NCBI GenBank assembly: GCA_038520475.1
Contig: JBCBLF010000001.1
Coordinates: 1 to 64,000, forward strand
Source: JBCCWF01 sp038520475
GTDB lineage: Bacteria > Cyanobacteriota > Cyanobacteriia > CAKZMO01
Direction: 5' to 3'
DNA length: 64,000 bases
Shown here piece by piece: positions 55,394-64,000 of the stretch. Below the pieces are notes generated by a model, which saw only the letters and a program-made list of their open reading frames with translations, made no database searches and had not been told where the DNA came from. Made by a program: the position numbers and the translations under genes. Positions within the stretch are counted from its first letter, which is position 1; every line of letters starts with the position of its first letter.

Positions 55394-56479
55394 ATGATTT
55401 ATCAAGTGACCTATCGCCCTTATCGACGCCCGTTTAGACAGCCCCTGCGCACTCATCATGGTACTTGGTCTGAACGGGAGGGCATTGTGCTGCGATTAAC
55501 AGACATTCACGGTCACGTCGGCTTCGGTGAAATTGCTCCATTACCAACGTTTGGCAGTGAATCGCTGGCCCAGGCGTTGGTCTGGTGTGCATCGCTTAAT
55601 GGACAGTGCAGCTCAGCCACGCTCGATTCCATTCCAGCACATCTCCCTGCATGTCAGTTTGGATTTGAAGCTGCTGTCGATGGAATCGCGATCGCCAACT
55701 CATCCCATGCACCCAATTCAGCTGAAGCGGCATACTGTCGATTGCTTCCGACTGGTCCATTAGCGTTGGACGCATGGAAGCAGGTCTATCGGCAGGGCGA
55801 TCGAACGTTCAAGTGGAAAATCGGGGTAGCCCCTATTCAAACCGAGCTAGCAGTATTCGAGAAACTCATCCATCAGCTTCCCGTAGACGTCAACCTGCGC
55901 CTTGATGCCAATGGCGGCTTGTCTGATCAGGAGGCACATGAATGGTTGACTGTGTGCGATCGCCTAAGGTCTGTAGGGCTAGCCATGCCAACAATTGAGT
56001 TAATTGAACAACCCCTTCCCCCGAATCAGTTTGAGTCGTTGCTTCAGCTGAGTCAGGAGTATCAAACCCCCATCGCGCTAGACGAGTCTGTGGGAACATT
56101 CACCCAGCTTCAAACCTGTTATCAGCTCGGATGGCGAGGCATTGTTGTCATCAAGCCGGCGATCGCTGGCTATCCCTCCCGCGTGCGTGAGTTTTGCCGC
56201 GCGCATCATTTGGATGTGGTCTGGTCATCCGTGTTTGAAACGGCGATCGCCCGTCGATACATTCTCGACTACCTCGTCCCCTCTGTGTATGGCCAAACAG
56301 CGTATCATCAGTCAGCTGATTCAATGCCGAAACGAGCGCTCGGGTTTGGCACTCAGCAATATCTTGACGATAGCTACTTTGACGATGGCTACTTTGGCGA
56401 TAGTCTAGCGAGTGAGTTAGGACCGCATCACGATGACCTCAATGCGCTATTCAACCCTCCTTACAATGCTTCACCGTGA
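55394..56479 (+). CDS. menC: o-Succinylbenzoate synthase MenC
   Basis: The protein has 361 residues of the enolase superfamily. The catalytic Lys pair is in FKWKIGV (KxK); the metal ligands are Asp in RLDANGG, Glu in IELIEQPL and Asp in IALDESVG; the second Lys is in GIVVIKPAIAG. It dehydrates SHCHC to o-succinylbenzoate in the naphthoquinone pathway, which in cyanobacteria makes phylloquinone for photosystem I. Dipeptide epimerases are close relatives, but the overlapping menE gene settles the assignment. A C-terminal extension of about 25 residues is Asp/Gly/Tyr-rich and slightly repetitive. Confidence 0.93.
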   Translation: MIYQVTYRPYRRPFRQPLRTHHGTWSEREGIVLRLTDIHGHVGFGEIAPLPTFGSESLAQALVWCASLNGQCSSATLDSIPAHLPACQFGFEAAVDGIAIANSSHAPNSAEAAYCRLLPTGPLALDAWKQVYRQGDRTFKWKIGVAPIQTELAVFEKLIHQLPVDVNLRLDANGGLSDQEAHEWLTVCDRLRSVGLAMPTIELIEQPLPPNQFESLLQLSQEYQTPIALDESVGTFTQLQTCYQLGWRGIVVIKPAIAGYPSRVREFCRAHHLDVVWSSVFETAIARRYILDYLVPSVYGQTAYHQSADSMPKRALGFGTQQYLDDSYFDDGYFGDSLASELGPHHDDLNALFNPPYNASP

Positions 56480-57890
56480 CTGGTTGCTTGGCGTTGATGC
56501 GCAGGTGGTCGTGAGTCGATTTCAGGTCAATCTGTCAACGCTTCAGCAGGTTACGTCTACCTTTAATCGACGACCAACCGTTTTGATTGCAGAATCAGAG
56601 CCGTCCCAATTTTTAGCTGGATTCTTCGCGGCTGTTGCCTGCAACTGTCCAGTGTTTCTCACAAACCCAGCCTGGAAATCCTCTGAGTGGCAACAGGTCT
56701 GGACACAGGTCTTGCCCGATGTGGTGTGGGGGACGATTCCAGAGGGCGATCGCTTGAATGAACAAAATGATGGTCAGGTTACTCAGACGATACGAACAAG
56801 AGTTAACCGTTCGACTAGAGATGGATGGATCATGATTCCAACTGGGGGCACCTCTGGACACATTCGATTTGTGATTCACACATGGGAAACGCTAACTGCC
56901 TCTGTTGAAGGATTTCGTCAATTCTTTCAGGTCGATGAAGTCAATGCCTATTGTGTGTTGCCGCTTTATCACGTCAGTGGCCTCATGCAGGTGCTTCGCT
57001 GCTTCGTCTCGGCAGGAACGCTGGCGATCGCCCCTTTCAAGACGATGGAGCAGTCACCCAAGCTACACTGCAATCCCGGCGAGTATTTCCTATCGTTGGT
57101 GCCAACCCAACTCCAGCGGCTTATGCGATCGCCTGATCACTGCGCAATGCTGGCGCAATTTCGCACGGTTCTGCTAGGGGGAGCTCCCGCATGGCCGGCG
57201 TTACTCGATGCGGCGCGATCGCACCGCATTCCGCTTGCCCCAACTTACGGGATGACTGAAACCGCCTCCCAAGTTGTCACCTTACGGCCTGAGCGGTTTC
57301 TTGATGGACAGATTGGAGTCGGTCAAGTGTTACCCCATGCCGAGATTTCCATTCAAGCGCTTGATAAACAACCCAAGCCTGACGCATCCTTAGCAGATGT
57401 GAATCGAACCGACCTAGCGGAATCACAGACGGTTGGAGAAATAGCGATTCGATGCACGTCACTGGCAATTGGATATTATCCCGATGTCTGGTTTGAGTCT
57501 GGTGTATATCATCCCGATGATATCGGCTACGTTGACGCTCACGGCAACTTGCAGGTGATGGGGCGCAGCAGCGACAAAATCATCTCTGGGGGAGAAAACA
57601 TTTTTCCCATCGACGTTGAAACGGTCATTCGATCGACTGGCCTCGTCGCTGATGTGGTTGTGCTGGGAATCAGCGATCGCCAATGGGGGCAGCGTGTAAC
57701 GGCCCTGTGTGTTCCTATTCACGATACCGTCACAGCAGAAGCCATTGAACGCGAACTCATTCCCCGATTGAGTCGATATAAACATCCCAAACAGTGGGTG
57801 TTGATGTCACAGCTACCCAGAAATGCACAGGGTAAGTTGAATCGAGAGGAACTGTTGAAGCAGGTGATGCTCAGCGATGCTCACGACTGA
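56433..57890 (+). CDS. menE: o-Succinylbenzoate-CoA ligase MenE
   Basis: The protein has 485 residues of the ANL adenylating family. The phosphate-binding loop is IPTGGTSGHIRFVIHTW. The motif GMTETASQVV and the hinge region GRSSDKIISGGENIFP are intact, and the C-terminal catalytic Lys is in NAQGKLNREEL. It activates o-succinylbenzoate with ATP and CoA for ring closure by MenB. It overlaps the end of menC by 47 bases (or 38 if the next ATG is used), so the two are co-translated. It converges with hisF, overlapping the latter's stop end by 10 bases. Confidence 0.93.
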   Translation: MTSMRYSTLLTMLHRDWLLGVDAQVVVSRFQVNLSTLQQVTSTFNRRPTVLIAESEPSQFLAGFFAAVACNCPVFLTNPAWKSSEWQQVWTQVLPDVVWGTIPEGDRLNEQNDGQVTQTIRTRVNRSTRDGWIMIPTGGTSGHIRFVIHTWETLTASVEGFRQFFQVDEVNAYCVLPLYHVSGLMQVLRCFVSAGTLAIAPFKTMEQSPKLHCNPGEYFLSLVPTQLQRLMRSPDHCAMLAQFRTVLLGGAPAWPALLDAARSHRIPLAPTYGMTETASQVVTLRPERFLDGQIGVGQVLPHAEISIQALDKQPKPDASLADVNRTDLAESQTVGEIAIRCTSLAIGYYPDVWFESGVYHPDDIGYVDAHGNLQVMGRSSDKIISGGENIFPIDVETVIRSTGLVADVVVLGISDRQWGQRVTALCVPIHDTVTAEAIERELIPRLSRYKHPKQWVLMSQLPRNAQGKLNREELLKQVMLSDAHD

Positions 57891-58651
57891 CGCACCGAAA
57901 CCTGATGATCAGCCAAATGAGTCTTGATTTCATCAATACTGAGCTGTCCGTAGTGCAAGAGTGATGCCAGCAGCGCGGCTTCGGCTTTCCCCTCTGTCAG
58001 AGCTTCTCGAATGTGGTCACAAGTCCCTGCTCCGCCAGACGCAATGACTGGAATGTTGACCGCTTCGGCGATCGCCCTTGTCAGCTCTAGATCGTAACCC
58101 GCTTGAGTGCCATCTGCGTCCATGCTGGTCACCAACAATTCGCCAGCTCCTCGCTTTGCAACTTCAATGGCCCATTCCAGGGCATCTAAGCCCGTATTTT
58201 CCCGACCGCCCCGGACGTAAACATCCCAGCCTGGACGATTCGGATCAGTGCGACGCCGAGCATCAATGGCAACCACAATGCATTGAGCCCCGAAGCGATC
58301 GCTGGCCTGATTCACAAAGTTAGGATTTCGCACTGCAGACGAATTGATACTGACCTTATCGGCTCCAGCCCGCAACAGTTGCTTGATGGTCTCAACGGAA
58401 CTGATGCCACCCCCGACAGTTAACGGAATGAAAACCTGATCAGCCGTGCGATAGACCACATCGAAAATGATGTTTCGGTCTTCGTGAGTAGCGGTAATGT
58501 CGAGAAACATCAGCTCATCGGCTCCAGCATCGTTATAAACCTGGGCTAGCTCTACGGGATCTCCCGCATCCCGTAAATTAACAAAGTTGATTCCTTTCAC
58601 AACTCGCCCTGCCTTTACGTCTAAGCACGGCACAATTCGTTTTGCCAGCAT
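57881..58651 (-). CDS. hisF: Imidazole glycerol phosphate synthase cyclase subunit HisF
   Basis: The protein has 256 residues from MLAKRIVPCLDVKAGRVVKG, the standard HisF start; an AAGGA sits nine bases upstream. The barrel has Asp11 in PCLDV, VGGGISS, the DRFGAQCIVVAIDAR segment with the second catalytic Asp, and IASGGAGT. With HisH it makes imidazole glycerol phosphate and AICAR. The frame is open 39 bases further but lacks homology-like sequence. It stands alone on its strand. Confidence 0.96.
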   Translation of the reverse strand: MLAKRIVPCLDVKAGRVVKGINFVNLRDAGDPVELAQVYNDAGADELMFLDITATHEDRNIIFDVVYRTADQVFIPLTVGGGISSVETIKQLLRAGADKVSINSSAVRNPNFVNQASDRFGAQCIVVAIDARRRTDPNRPGWDVYVRGGRENTGLDALEWAIEVAKRGAGELLVTSMDADGTQAGYDLELTRAIAEAVNIPVIASGGAGTCDHIREALTEGKAEAALLASLLHYGQLSIDEIKTHLADHQVSVRQS

Positions 58652-58975
58652 CAATGTGATTCCTTCGATGTCAAAAAGGGTCTGATGCATTCTAAGCGCA
58701 GATCTGACACTGACATCCAGTGTTCGGTCTGATTCTTCACAGCATGATGCTGGTGTATTTGAATCTTGTGTTTATCGCGAGTCACAAAATTGTGAATCAA
58801 ATCTGTCCTCGATTGCTTAATCAATCGCAATACACTGATAAACTCTAGATTGGTTGATGCGCCAGCTCGTGCAATTGAAGAAGCATTCTACGATTGGGAT
58901 AATTTCGGCGCTGGCTCTAATATCAGGTCAATACAGCCGCATGTCGTTCAGTTCAATTTATCGATTGGAGTTGTA
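58652..58975. other. Gene-free stretch
   Basis: Divergent upstream region of hisF and the DUF2862 gene. A frame continues upstream from DUF2862 to 58850 but is not family-like. No repeats or consensus promoter boxes were recognised. Confidence 0.5.
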
Positions 58976-59167
58976 ATGGAGATTGGTCAGAAGGTAAAGG
59001 TCCGCCGCTTACGCGATCGCACATCTCAAGAGGTCATCAGCCGATTGGGGCAGTCAGGAACCGTCACAGGATTCAAAATGGTAGATGGCAGTGGTGTTGG
59101 CTTTGTTGTGGAATTTGATGATAAATTCTCAACGTGGTTTTTTCCCGATGAAGTCGAAGCGGCTTAG
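58976..59167 (+). CDS. DUF2862 family protein
   Basis: The protein has 63 residues from MEIGQKVKVRRLRDR. The short beta-rich domain, with GTVTGFKMVDGSGVGFVVEF and the final TWFFPDEVE, matches the small cyanobacterial/plastid DUF2862 family. The fold resembles SH3-like barrels and the function is not established. An ATG at this position gives the canonical N terminus although the frame is open 126 bases upstream. It precedes the Get3d-like gene by 180 bases in the same direction. Confidence 0.88.
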   Translation: MEIGQKVKVRRLRDRTSQEVISRLGQSGTVTGFKMVDGSGVGFVVEFDDKFSTWFFPDEVEAA

Positions 59168-59349
59168 GTGCTTTTTCCCAGATTGCTCATCTCTCGCTTT
59201 CCTACATTAGCTACTTCTAATCGCCATCCGTTGCGATCGCCACGACGCGTTGACTTAACGCTATTGTCGGGTAACTGCGTTGAGGATGGCGATTCCAACG
59301 AGCATCATTGCTCACTGTTTAGATCTGTATTTTCAGGAGACGTTAGTTC

Positions 59350-60453
59350 ATGGCCTTTATCCTGACGTTTTTGGGAAAGGGAGAAGCCAACCGTTCGGCG
59401 ATCGCTGCGGCCGCAGCCCATCGCTGCGCCCGTGATGGCAAGCGAGTCCTTTTTCTGAGCCAAGATGTTGGGCCCTCGGTGGAGCTTCTCCTGGGAGTTG
59501 AGCTGACTGATGAACCGTTGACGATTGCGCCCAATCTGAGCGTAATGCACCTTCAAACGGCAAAGTTGCTAGAAAAAAGCTGGGATGAATTGAAGCGTCA
59601 AGAGGCCCAATATTTGAAGACTCCCTTCTTCAAAGAAGTCTATGGGCAGGAGTTAGGTGTATTACCGGGGATGGATCAAGCGTTAGGGCTCAATGCCCTA
59701 CGTGAATATGATGCCTCCGGTGATTACGACGTCATTGTCTACGATGGTGATGGACAACTCAACACCCTGCGCATGTTTGGGATGCCTGAGATTTTAAGCT
59801 GGTACCTGCGTCGATTTCGGGGAGTGTTTGCCAATTCAGATTTAGGTAAAACACTCTCACCCTTTATTCAGCCAGTTGCCAGTGCAGTGTTGAATGTAGA
59901 TTGGTCTGGAGACATCTTTTCATCTCAGCCCGCGAGTCAGGCAAACAATATGCTCGACCAGGGCATGGCTGCGGTTGCCAATCCTCAACGGGTGGCGGCT
60001 TATTTGGTCACAAACCAATCTCCAAGGGCGATCGCAACGGCTCAATATCTGTGGGGGGCGGCTCAACAGGTTGGGTTAACCATCGGAGGGGTTGTCTTGA
60101 ATGCCGATTCAGCTGGAGAAGACATCAAAAACACGTTTGCTCCGTTGCCCATCACTGCCGTCTCTGGTCAAAATGATACCCCCTTACCTGAATTGGCTGA
60201 CCGCTTGCCCGCTTTCAATGATGCGCTGAATGCGCCGTCCCCAATGACAGTTGATTTACCATCCCGGCAGGTGAAGTTGTTTCTACCAGGCTTTACGAAG
60301 CAACAAGTCAAGCTCACTCAATACGGACCGGAAGTCACGATTGAGGCAGGGGACCAGCGCCGAAACGTCATGCTACCCGCTGCTCTCCAAGGTAAGTCTG
60401 TTGCAGGGGCAAAGTTTCAGGATGGCTATCTGATTATTACCTTTGCTGCGTAG
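59350..60453 (+). CDS. get3d: Get3d-like ArsA-family ATPase with C-terminal alpha-crystallin domain
   Basis: The protein has 367 residues. The N-terminal ArsA/Get3 domain begins MAFILTFLGKGEANRSAIAA, where the usual P-loop GKGGxGKT/S is changed to GKGEANRS. The DVIVYDGDG segment corresponds to the Walker B/switch region. The C-terminal ~65 residues (PSRQVKLFLPGFTKQQVKL ... YLIITFAA) form an alpha-crystallin-like beta domain. This combination defines Get3d, the photosynthesis-linked Get3 relative of cyanobacteria and chloroplasts. Its client is unknown. I am unsure whether the altered P-loop is normal in this branch. chlG follows 150 bases later in the same direction. Confidence 0.85.
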   Translation: MAFILTFLGKGEANRSAIAAAAAHRCARDGKRVLFLSQDVGPSVELLLGVELTDEPLTIAPNLSVMHLQTAKLLEKSWDELKRQEAQYLKTPFFKEVYGQELGVLPGMDQALGLNALREYDASGDYDVIVYDGDGQLNTLRMFGMPEILSWYLRRFRGVFANSDLGKTLSPFIQPVASAVLNVDWSGDIFSSQPASQANNMLDQGMAAVANPQRVAAYLVTNQSPRAIATAQYLWGAAQQVGLTIGGVVLNADSAGEDIKNTFAPLPITAVSGQNDTPLPELADRLPAFNDALNAPSPMTVDLPSRQVKLFLPGFTKQQVKLTQYGPEVTIEAGDQRRNVMLPAALQGKSVAGAKFQDGYLIITFAA

Positions 60454-60607
60454 CCGTCGATAACGTGTTCGGGATTCACCGTGGTGGTCCTTCCTTGTTT
60501 AGATGGTTCTTGGTTATGAGTGTCTCGCCGTTTGCTGACTCCAACCTTAAATTGAATTCCATTCAATTTGATTTCAATCGATTCCAAACTGGTCGTTGAG
60601 TGTCCTT

Positions 60608-61651
60608 ATGTCAGATCCTATGTCATCCGAATCGTCTCCGAATGCGTCTCAGTCTGAACAACCTACCGCCTCAGAAGCAATCGCTTCTGAGGCCACCAAT
60701 ACCCGAGGCGAACAAGCACGACAGCTCCTGGGAATGAAAGGGGCTGGTACGGGAGAGACTTCTATTTGGAAAATCCGCCTCCAATTGATGAAGCCCATCA
60801 CCTGGATTCCATTAATCTGGGGAGTGCTATGTGGTGCAGCATCGTCTGGCAGATTTACATGGACTATCGAGAATGTGCTGGTTGCGCTAGCTTGCATGTT
60901 GCTGTCAGGACCGCTGCTCGCGGGCTATACCCAAACGCTCAACGATTTCTATGACCGTGAAATCGATGCAATTAACGAACCCTATCGCCCCATTCCGTCC
61001 GGGGCAATTTCAGTACCCCAGGTTGTGACTCAAATTCTAGTCCTGCTGTTTGCTGGTATTGGCATTGCTTTCCTTTTGGATAAATGGGCTGGCCATACGT
61101 TCCCGATCATGACCGCTCTGGCCCTTGGCGGCTCATTTCTGTCTTACATTTACTCTGCCCCTCCGTTGAAGCTGAAAAAGAACGGATGGTTGGGGAATTA
61201 TGCACTCGGAGCCAGCTATATTGCACTGCCGTGGTGGGCAGGCCAAGCTTTATTCGGTACACTCACCTGGCCGATTGTCATCTTGACGTTGTTCTATAGT
61301 CTGGCAGGCTTAGGAATTGCCGTTGTGAATGACTTCAAAAGCGTGGAGGGCGATCGCCAACTTGGGCTCCAGTCTCTTCCCGTCATGTTTGGTATTCAGA
61401 CGGCATCATGGATTTGTGTGTTGATGATTGACATTTTCCAGGCCGGAGTTGCTCTCTACCTCATCAGCATTGGTCAACATCTCTACGCCACAATCCTGAT
61501 TTTGTTTATCGTTCCGCAGATCACGTTTCAAGACATGTATTTCCTGCGCGATCCCCTAGAAAACGATGTGAAATATCAGGCCAGTGCTCAGCCCTTCTTG
61601 GTGTTTGGAATGTTAGTCACAGGATTGGCGTTGGGCAGCGTCGTCGTATAA
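60608..61651 (+). CDS. chlG: Chlorophyll synthase ChlG
   Basis: The protein has about 347 residues. It is a UbiA-type membrane prenyltransferase with the two Asp-rich motifs NDFYDREID and NDFKSVEGDRQLG; the segments NEPYRPIPSGAIS and SAPPLKLKKNGWLGNYALG are diagnostic for ChlG. It attaches geranylgeranyl or phytyl diphosphate to chlorophyllide a at the thylakoid membrane. About nine helices are visible. Starts at 60596 (TTG), 60608 or 60617 are possible; I take the first ATG. Confidence 0.95.
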   Translation: MSDPMSSESSPNASQSEQPTASEAIASEATNTRGEQARQLLGMKGAGTGETSIWKIRLQLMKPITWIPLIWGVLCGAASSGRFTWTIENVLVALACMLLSGPLLAGYTQTLNDFYDREIDAINEPYRPIPSGAISVPQVVTQILVLLFAGIGIAFLLDKWAGHTFPIMTALALGGSFLSYIYSAPPLKLKKNGWLGNYALGASYIALPWWAGQALFGTLTWPIVILTLFYSLAGLGIAVVNDFKSVEGDRQLGLQSLPVMFGIQTASWICVLMIDIFQAGVALYLISIGQHLYATILILFIVPQITFQDMYFLRDPLENDVKYQASAQPFLVFGMLVTGLALGSVVV

Positions 61652-61672
61652 ACATCTTGAGTAAATCTGGCT

Positions 61673-62719
61673 TTACGAGGCCATTAGGGCATCCATCAGA
61701 GGTTCAACGCTGTAGCGAATAGCATCCGTGCAAGGGAGTCCAATTTCATCTTGAGTGCGGGCGATCGCTCGTTTTGCTTCTTCATCCGATAATCCAAAGG
61801 TATTGAGTGCAACTCCCGCCACTTTTGCGGGAGTAAATGTACCTGCCCCAGAAGCTACCATTTCACAGAGCTGAATGGCATCTGATAACGGCGGAATTTT
61901 GAAATCCGAGAAGTTCCAGACATGGGTTTGTCCAACTCGATGCACCATGATGAGGTGCGTCGGCTGGCTCCCTCGCATCAAGGGCAATGTCGCCGTAGAT
62001 GCAGGATTCATCAATGACCCTTGGCCTTCGATGTGAACAATGTCGCTGCTTGCCCCCTGACGCATGACGGCTTGTTCTACTGCTCCTGCTGCAAAGTCAA
62101 TGCGAACCGCATCAAGAGGGATGCCGTCATGGCCAAGCATCAGTCCCGTTTGCCCGGTCGCCACAAACGTCGATCGTAATCCTCTTTCTTTCGAGGCTCG
62201 ATATAGCTCAAGGCTTGTAGACATTTTGCCGACGCTCATATCAGTTGCGACTGTCAGCACTCGCTTACAAGCCAGCGATCGCGCCTTTCCACTACCAACA
62301 CTTAATCCTGATGGTTCTTGCCGGACATCCCAAATCCACTGATCGTCTCGCAATAGTTCAGTGAGTTGTGGATCACCAGCCATTGACGTGTGCAACCCAT
62401 TGACAACAGAGAGTCCAGAAGCAACTCCTTGTTTGAGTTCTTGAAACCATGCATCGGGCAAGGCTCCACCTGAAGGAGCAATGCCAATGGCTAATACATC
62501 AGGCTCATAGACTAATGCACTGGTAACAGAATCGACAATTGGGACGTCTCGTTGAATTCCGGTGACGTCAAACACTGACGTCCCAACACAACTGTGGTCA
62601 ATCACCGCGACAATAGGCAGCTCGCTGTAGCGCAGCAGCGAAATGCCTGTCTTTCCTTTCGAACCAGAGAGTCCTTCGTGCAGGAGAATCGCGATCTTGT
62701 GATGCGGTTTCAGATGCAT
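61673..62719 (-). CDS. DUF1611 family protein (DgcN-like)
   Basis: The protein has about 348 residues from MHLKPHHKIAILL. The N-terminal Rossmann-like domain has AVIDHSCVG and IGIAPSGGALP; the C-terminal part has a P-loop-like GTDMSVGKMSTS (here ATDMSVGKMSTS) and HIEGQGSLMNPAS. These are marks of DUF1611. Characterised relatives (DgcN) acetylate D-glutamate in D-amino-acid catabolism together with a dipeptide-epimerase-like partner. No such partner is adjacent here. It converges with chlG, 21 bases apart. Function by homology only. Confidence 0.85.
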   Translation of the reverse strand: MHLKPHHKIAILLHEGLSGSKGKTGISLLRYSELPIVAVIDHSCVGTSVFDVTGIQRDVPIVDSVTSALVYEPDVLAIGIAPSGGALPDAWFQELKQGVASGLSVVNGLHTSMAGDPQLTELLRDDQWIWDVRQEPSGLSVGSGKARSLACKRVLTVATDMSVGKMSTSLELYRASKERGLRSTFVATGQTGLMLGHDGIPLDAVRIDFAAGAVEQAVMRQGASSDIVHIEGQGSLMNPASTATLPLMRGSQPTHLIMVHRVGQTHVWNFSDFKIPPLSDAIQLCEMVASGAGTFTPAKVAGVALNTFGLSDEEAKRAIARTQDEIGLPCTDAIRYSVEPLMDALMAS

Positions 62720-62955
62720 AATGTCAACGCCAAGCGCAATGGGATAAAGCAAAGTTAACCAACTGTATCGCTTAGAGAATGTGGTAAATGCTACAGTGGC
62801 TCTACAGATTAACCGTCATCCTATAGTAAAGCGCTCAGTCATAGCAGAGTCGTAGAGTATTTGGGCGTGCGAGCTAGCCTAGACGCTCATGTATTGGTTT
62901 TTCTCAGAATAACCAAACTTTCAATTCCCCTTTAAAGTTGCTCACGAACAACCTT

Positions 62956-63822
62956 ATGGTACAACCTGCGCTGAATTCGTCTGACCTGAGTGTTCCTGAG
63001 CCATCGTCCAATAAGCGATACCTGAGGCCTTCTGTATTTTGGAGCATCCGACAAGGATTTCCCAAATGGCTTTCAATTGCAATTGTTTCGTTCTCGCTAG
63101 CCGTACCGATGGTCTTGTGGGCACTCTTCAGCTACACCGGCTGGGTCGAGCCCATTTTTCTGCCAACACCAACAGCAGTTATCCAATCAGGTTGGGAGCT
63201 ATTCACAGAAGATCACTTGGCAATAGATGTTTTAGCAAGCTGTGGTCGTGTGGCAGGTGGTTTTCTTCTTGCGGCTCTGATTGGAGTACCGATGGGGATT
63301 ATGATGGGCACCTTTAGCAGCATGGATAGCTTATTTGCACCCATTGTTGGAACCATTCGCTACATGCCAGTTATGGCTTTTGTTCCACTTATCATTATTT
63401 GGGTCGGGTTGGGCGAAGGAGCAAAAATTCTCATCATCTGCTTGGGTGTCGTTTTGTACAACGCCATCATGGTTGCAGATGCAGTAAAGTTCATTCCTAA
63501 CGAGATGATTAATGTGGCCTATACGCTTGGGGCTAATCGCCGTGATGTGTTGACGAAGGTGATTATTCCTGCCACGTTTCCTAATGTGCTTGATACGCTA
63601 AGAGTCAATATTTCAGGAGCTTGGAATTTTTTAGTCATTGCTGAATTGGTTGCGGCTCAGACAGGACTAGGATTCAAAATTGTCCAAGCTCAGCGGTTTT
63701 TACAAACTGAAAAAGTTTTATTTTGCATTGTGGTGATTGGCCTCATCGGGCTACTGCTTGATTACGGGCTGAGATGGATCTCTAGATTTCTCACTCCATG
63801 GGCTGATCAAGCTCAAGGATAG
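62956..63822 (+). CDS. ABC transporter permease, SsuC/TauC-like
   Basis: The protein has about 288 residues. There are six hydrophobic segments and the EAA-loop signature AYTLGANRRDVLTKVIIPAT, typical of BPD_transp_1 permeases for sulfonates, taurine, nitrate or pyrimidine-like compounds. The region PIFLPTPTAVIQSGWEL before the core matches this subgroup. The frame could begin at TTG 18 bases earlier; the ATG is preferred. The genes for the binding protein and ATPase are not in the window and probably lie beyond the right edge. An isochorismatase-like gene starts about 90 bases later. Confidence 0.9.
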   Translation: MVQPALNSSDLSVPEPSSNKRYLRPSVFWSIRQGFPKWLSIAIVSFSLAVPMVLWALFSYTGWVEPIFLPTPTAVIQSGWELFTEDHLAIDVLASCGRVAGGFLLAALIGVPMGIMMGTFSSMDSLFAPIVGTIRYMPVMAFVPLIIIWVGLGEGAKILIICLGVVLYNAIMVADAVKFIPNEMINVAYTLGANRRDVLTKVIIPATFPNVLDTLRVNISGAWNFLVIAELVAAQTGLGFKIVQAQRFLQTEKVLFCIVVIGLIGLLLDYGLRWISRFLTPWADQAQG

Positions 63823-63909
63823 CTGCGTCGCATCGGCAGTACAAACGGTCACGAACAAGACTATGTAAGTCTGACACCAGAATTTAAGTCCTGTTGGTAG
63901 GTAGTACTT

Positions 63910-64000
63910 ATGGTCCTTTCCGTTGATTACAAATCAACCGCTTTATTAGTTATCGATTTCCAGGAGGACGTATTTACTGGAGGACCACTACCAACTGTTG
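63910..64000 (+). CDS. Isochorismatase-like hydrolase, 5' part only
   Basis: The first 30 codons read MVLSVDYKSTALLVIDFQED and continue to the window edge. The VIDFQEDVF segment contains the first catalytic Asp of cysteine hydrolases. It follows the ABC permease on the same strand, so it may act on the imported compound. The remainder of the triad is outside the window. Confidence 0.75.
   Translation, partial: MVLSVDYKSTALLVIDFQEDVFTGGPLPTV

Noticed and set aside
1..64000. CRISPR array
   Set aside because: Repeats seen are long hairpins with constant flanks or in-frame coding repeats; there is no regular repeat-spacer pattern and no cas gene.

Overview
The window is chromosomal DNA from a cyanobacterium. 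It encodes chlorophyll synthase (chlG), two phylloquinone-pathway enzymes (menC, menE), cyanobacterium-restricted small proteins (DUF3155 and DUF2862 types), hisZ, and very many GCGATCGC (HIP1) octamers inside genes. Plant-type ferredoxin, a Get3d-like ATPase and large TPR, RTX and pentapeptide proteins fit the same picture. The genus cannot be fixed from sequence alone.

Left part (1-3.2 kb): the tail of an unrecognised gene, a secreted pentapeptide-repeat protein, a small secreted protein and gene-poor sequence with a broken small reading frame. From 17.6 kb down to 3.2 kb, all on the minus strand, lies the most interesting block: a contractile injection system (CIS) baseplate set. It holds a gp25-like protein, a gpJ-like wedge protein, a TIGR02242/gpI-like protein and a DUF4159-like protein. 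These are followed by proteins that look like membrane anchoring and sensing parts: a dCache-HAMP-cyclic-nucleotide-binding protein, an Ig-TM-WD40 protein, an Ig-TM-Ig protein with CX7C pairs, and a secreted TPR protein with CX15C pairs that is cut by one in-frame amber codon. Sheath, tube, spike and AAA+ genes are not in the window, so the CIS is encoded in split loci. The layout resembles the thylakoid-anchored CIS known from multicellular cyanobacteria; the membrane and sensor assignments are inference.

Middle (17.9-46.7 kb): tRNA-Ser(GGA), an RTX metalloprotease, ferredoxin, a degenerate SNase-like lipoprotein, suhB, a DnaJ-TPR protein, hisZ, a sugar transferase, a GST, YciI-like, DUF4349, CorC/HlyC-like and DUF1499 proteins, a lipoprotein, a 1429-aa membrane TPR protein with 93-bp tandem repeats, an FAD oxidoreductase, a BrnT/BrnA module whose overlapping frames run into folC, DedA, TetR, DUF3155 and a GAF histidine kinase.

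Right part (46.7-64 kb): a group of hydrolases (CocE-type, cupin, isochorismatase-like, RidA, an amidohydrolase lacking one metal-ligand Asp) with a DMT exporter; then DM13, HD, menC-menE, hisF, DUF2862, Get3d, chlG, DUF1611, an ABC permease and the start of a second isochorismatase-like hydrolase.

Intergenic DNA carries at least three families of interspersed elements in which a constant block sits beside a long hairpin whose stem sequence differs completely from copy to copy.
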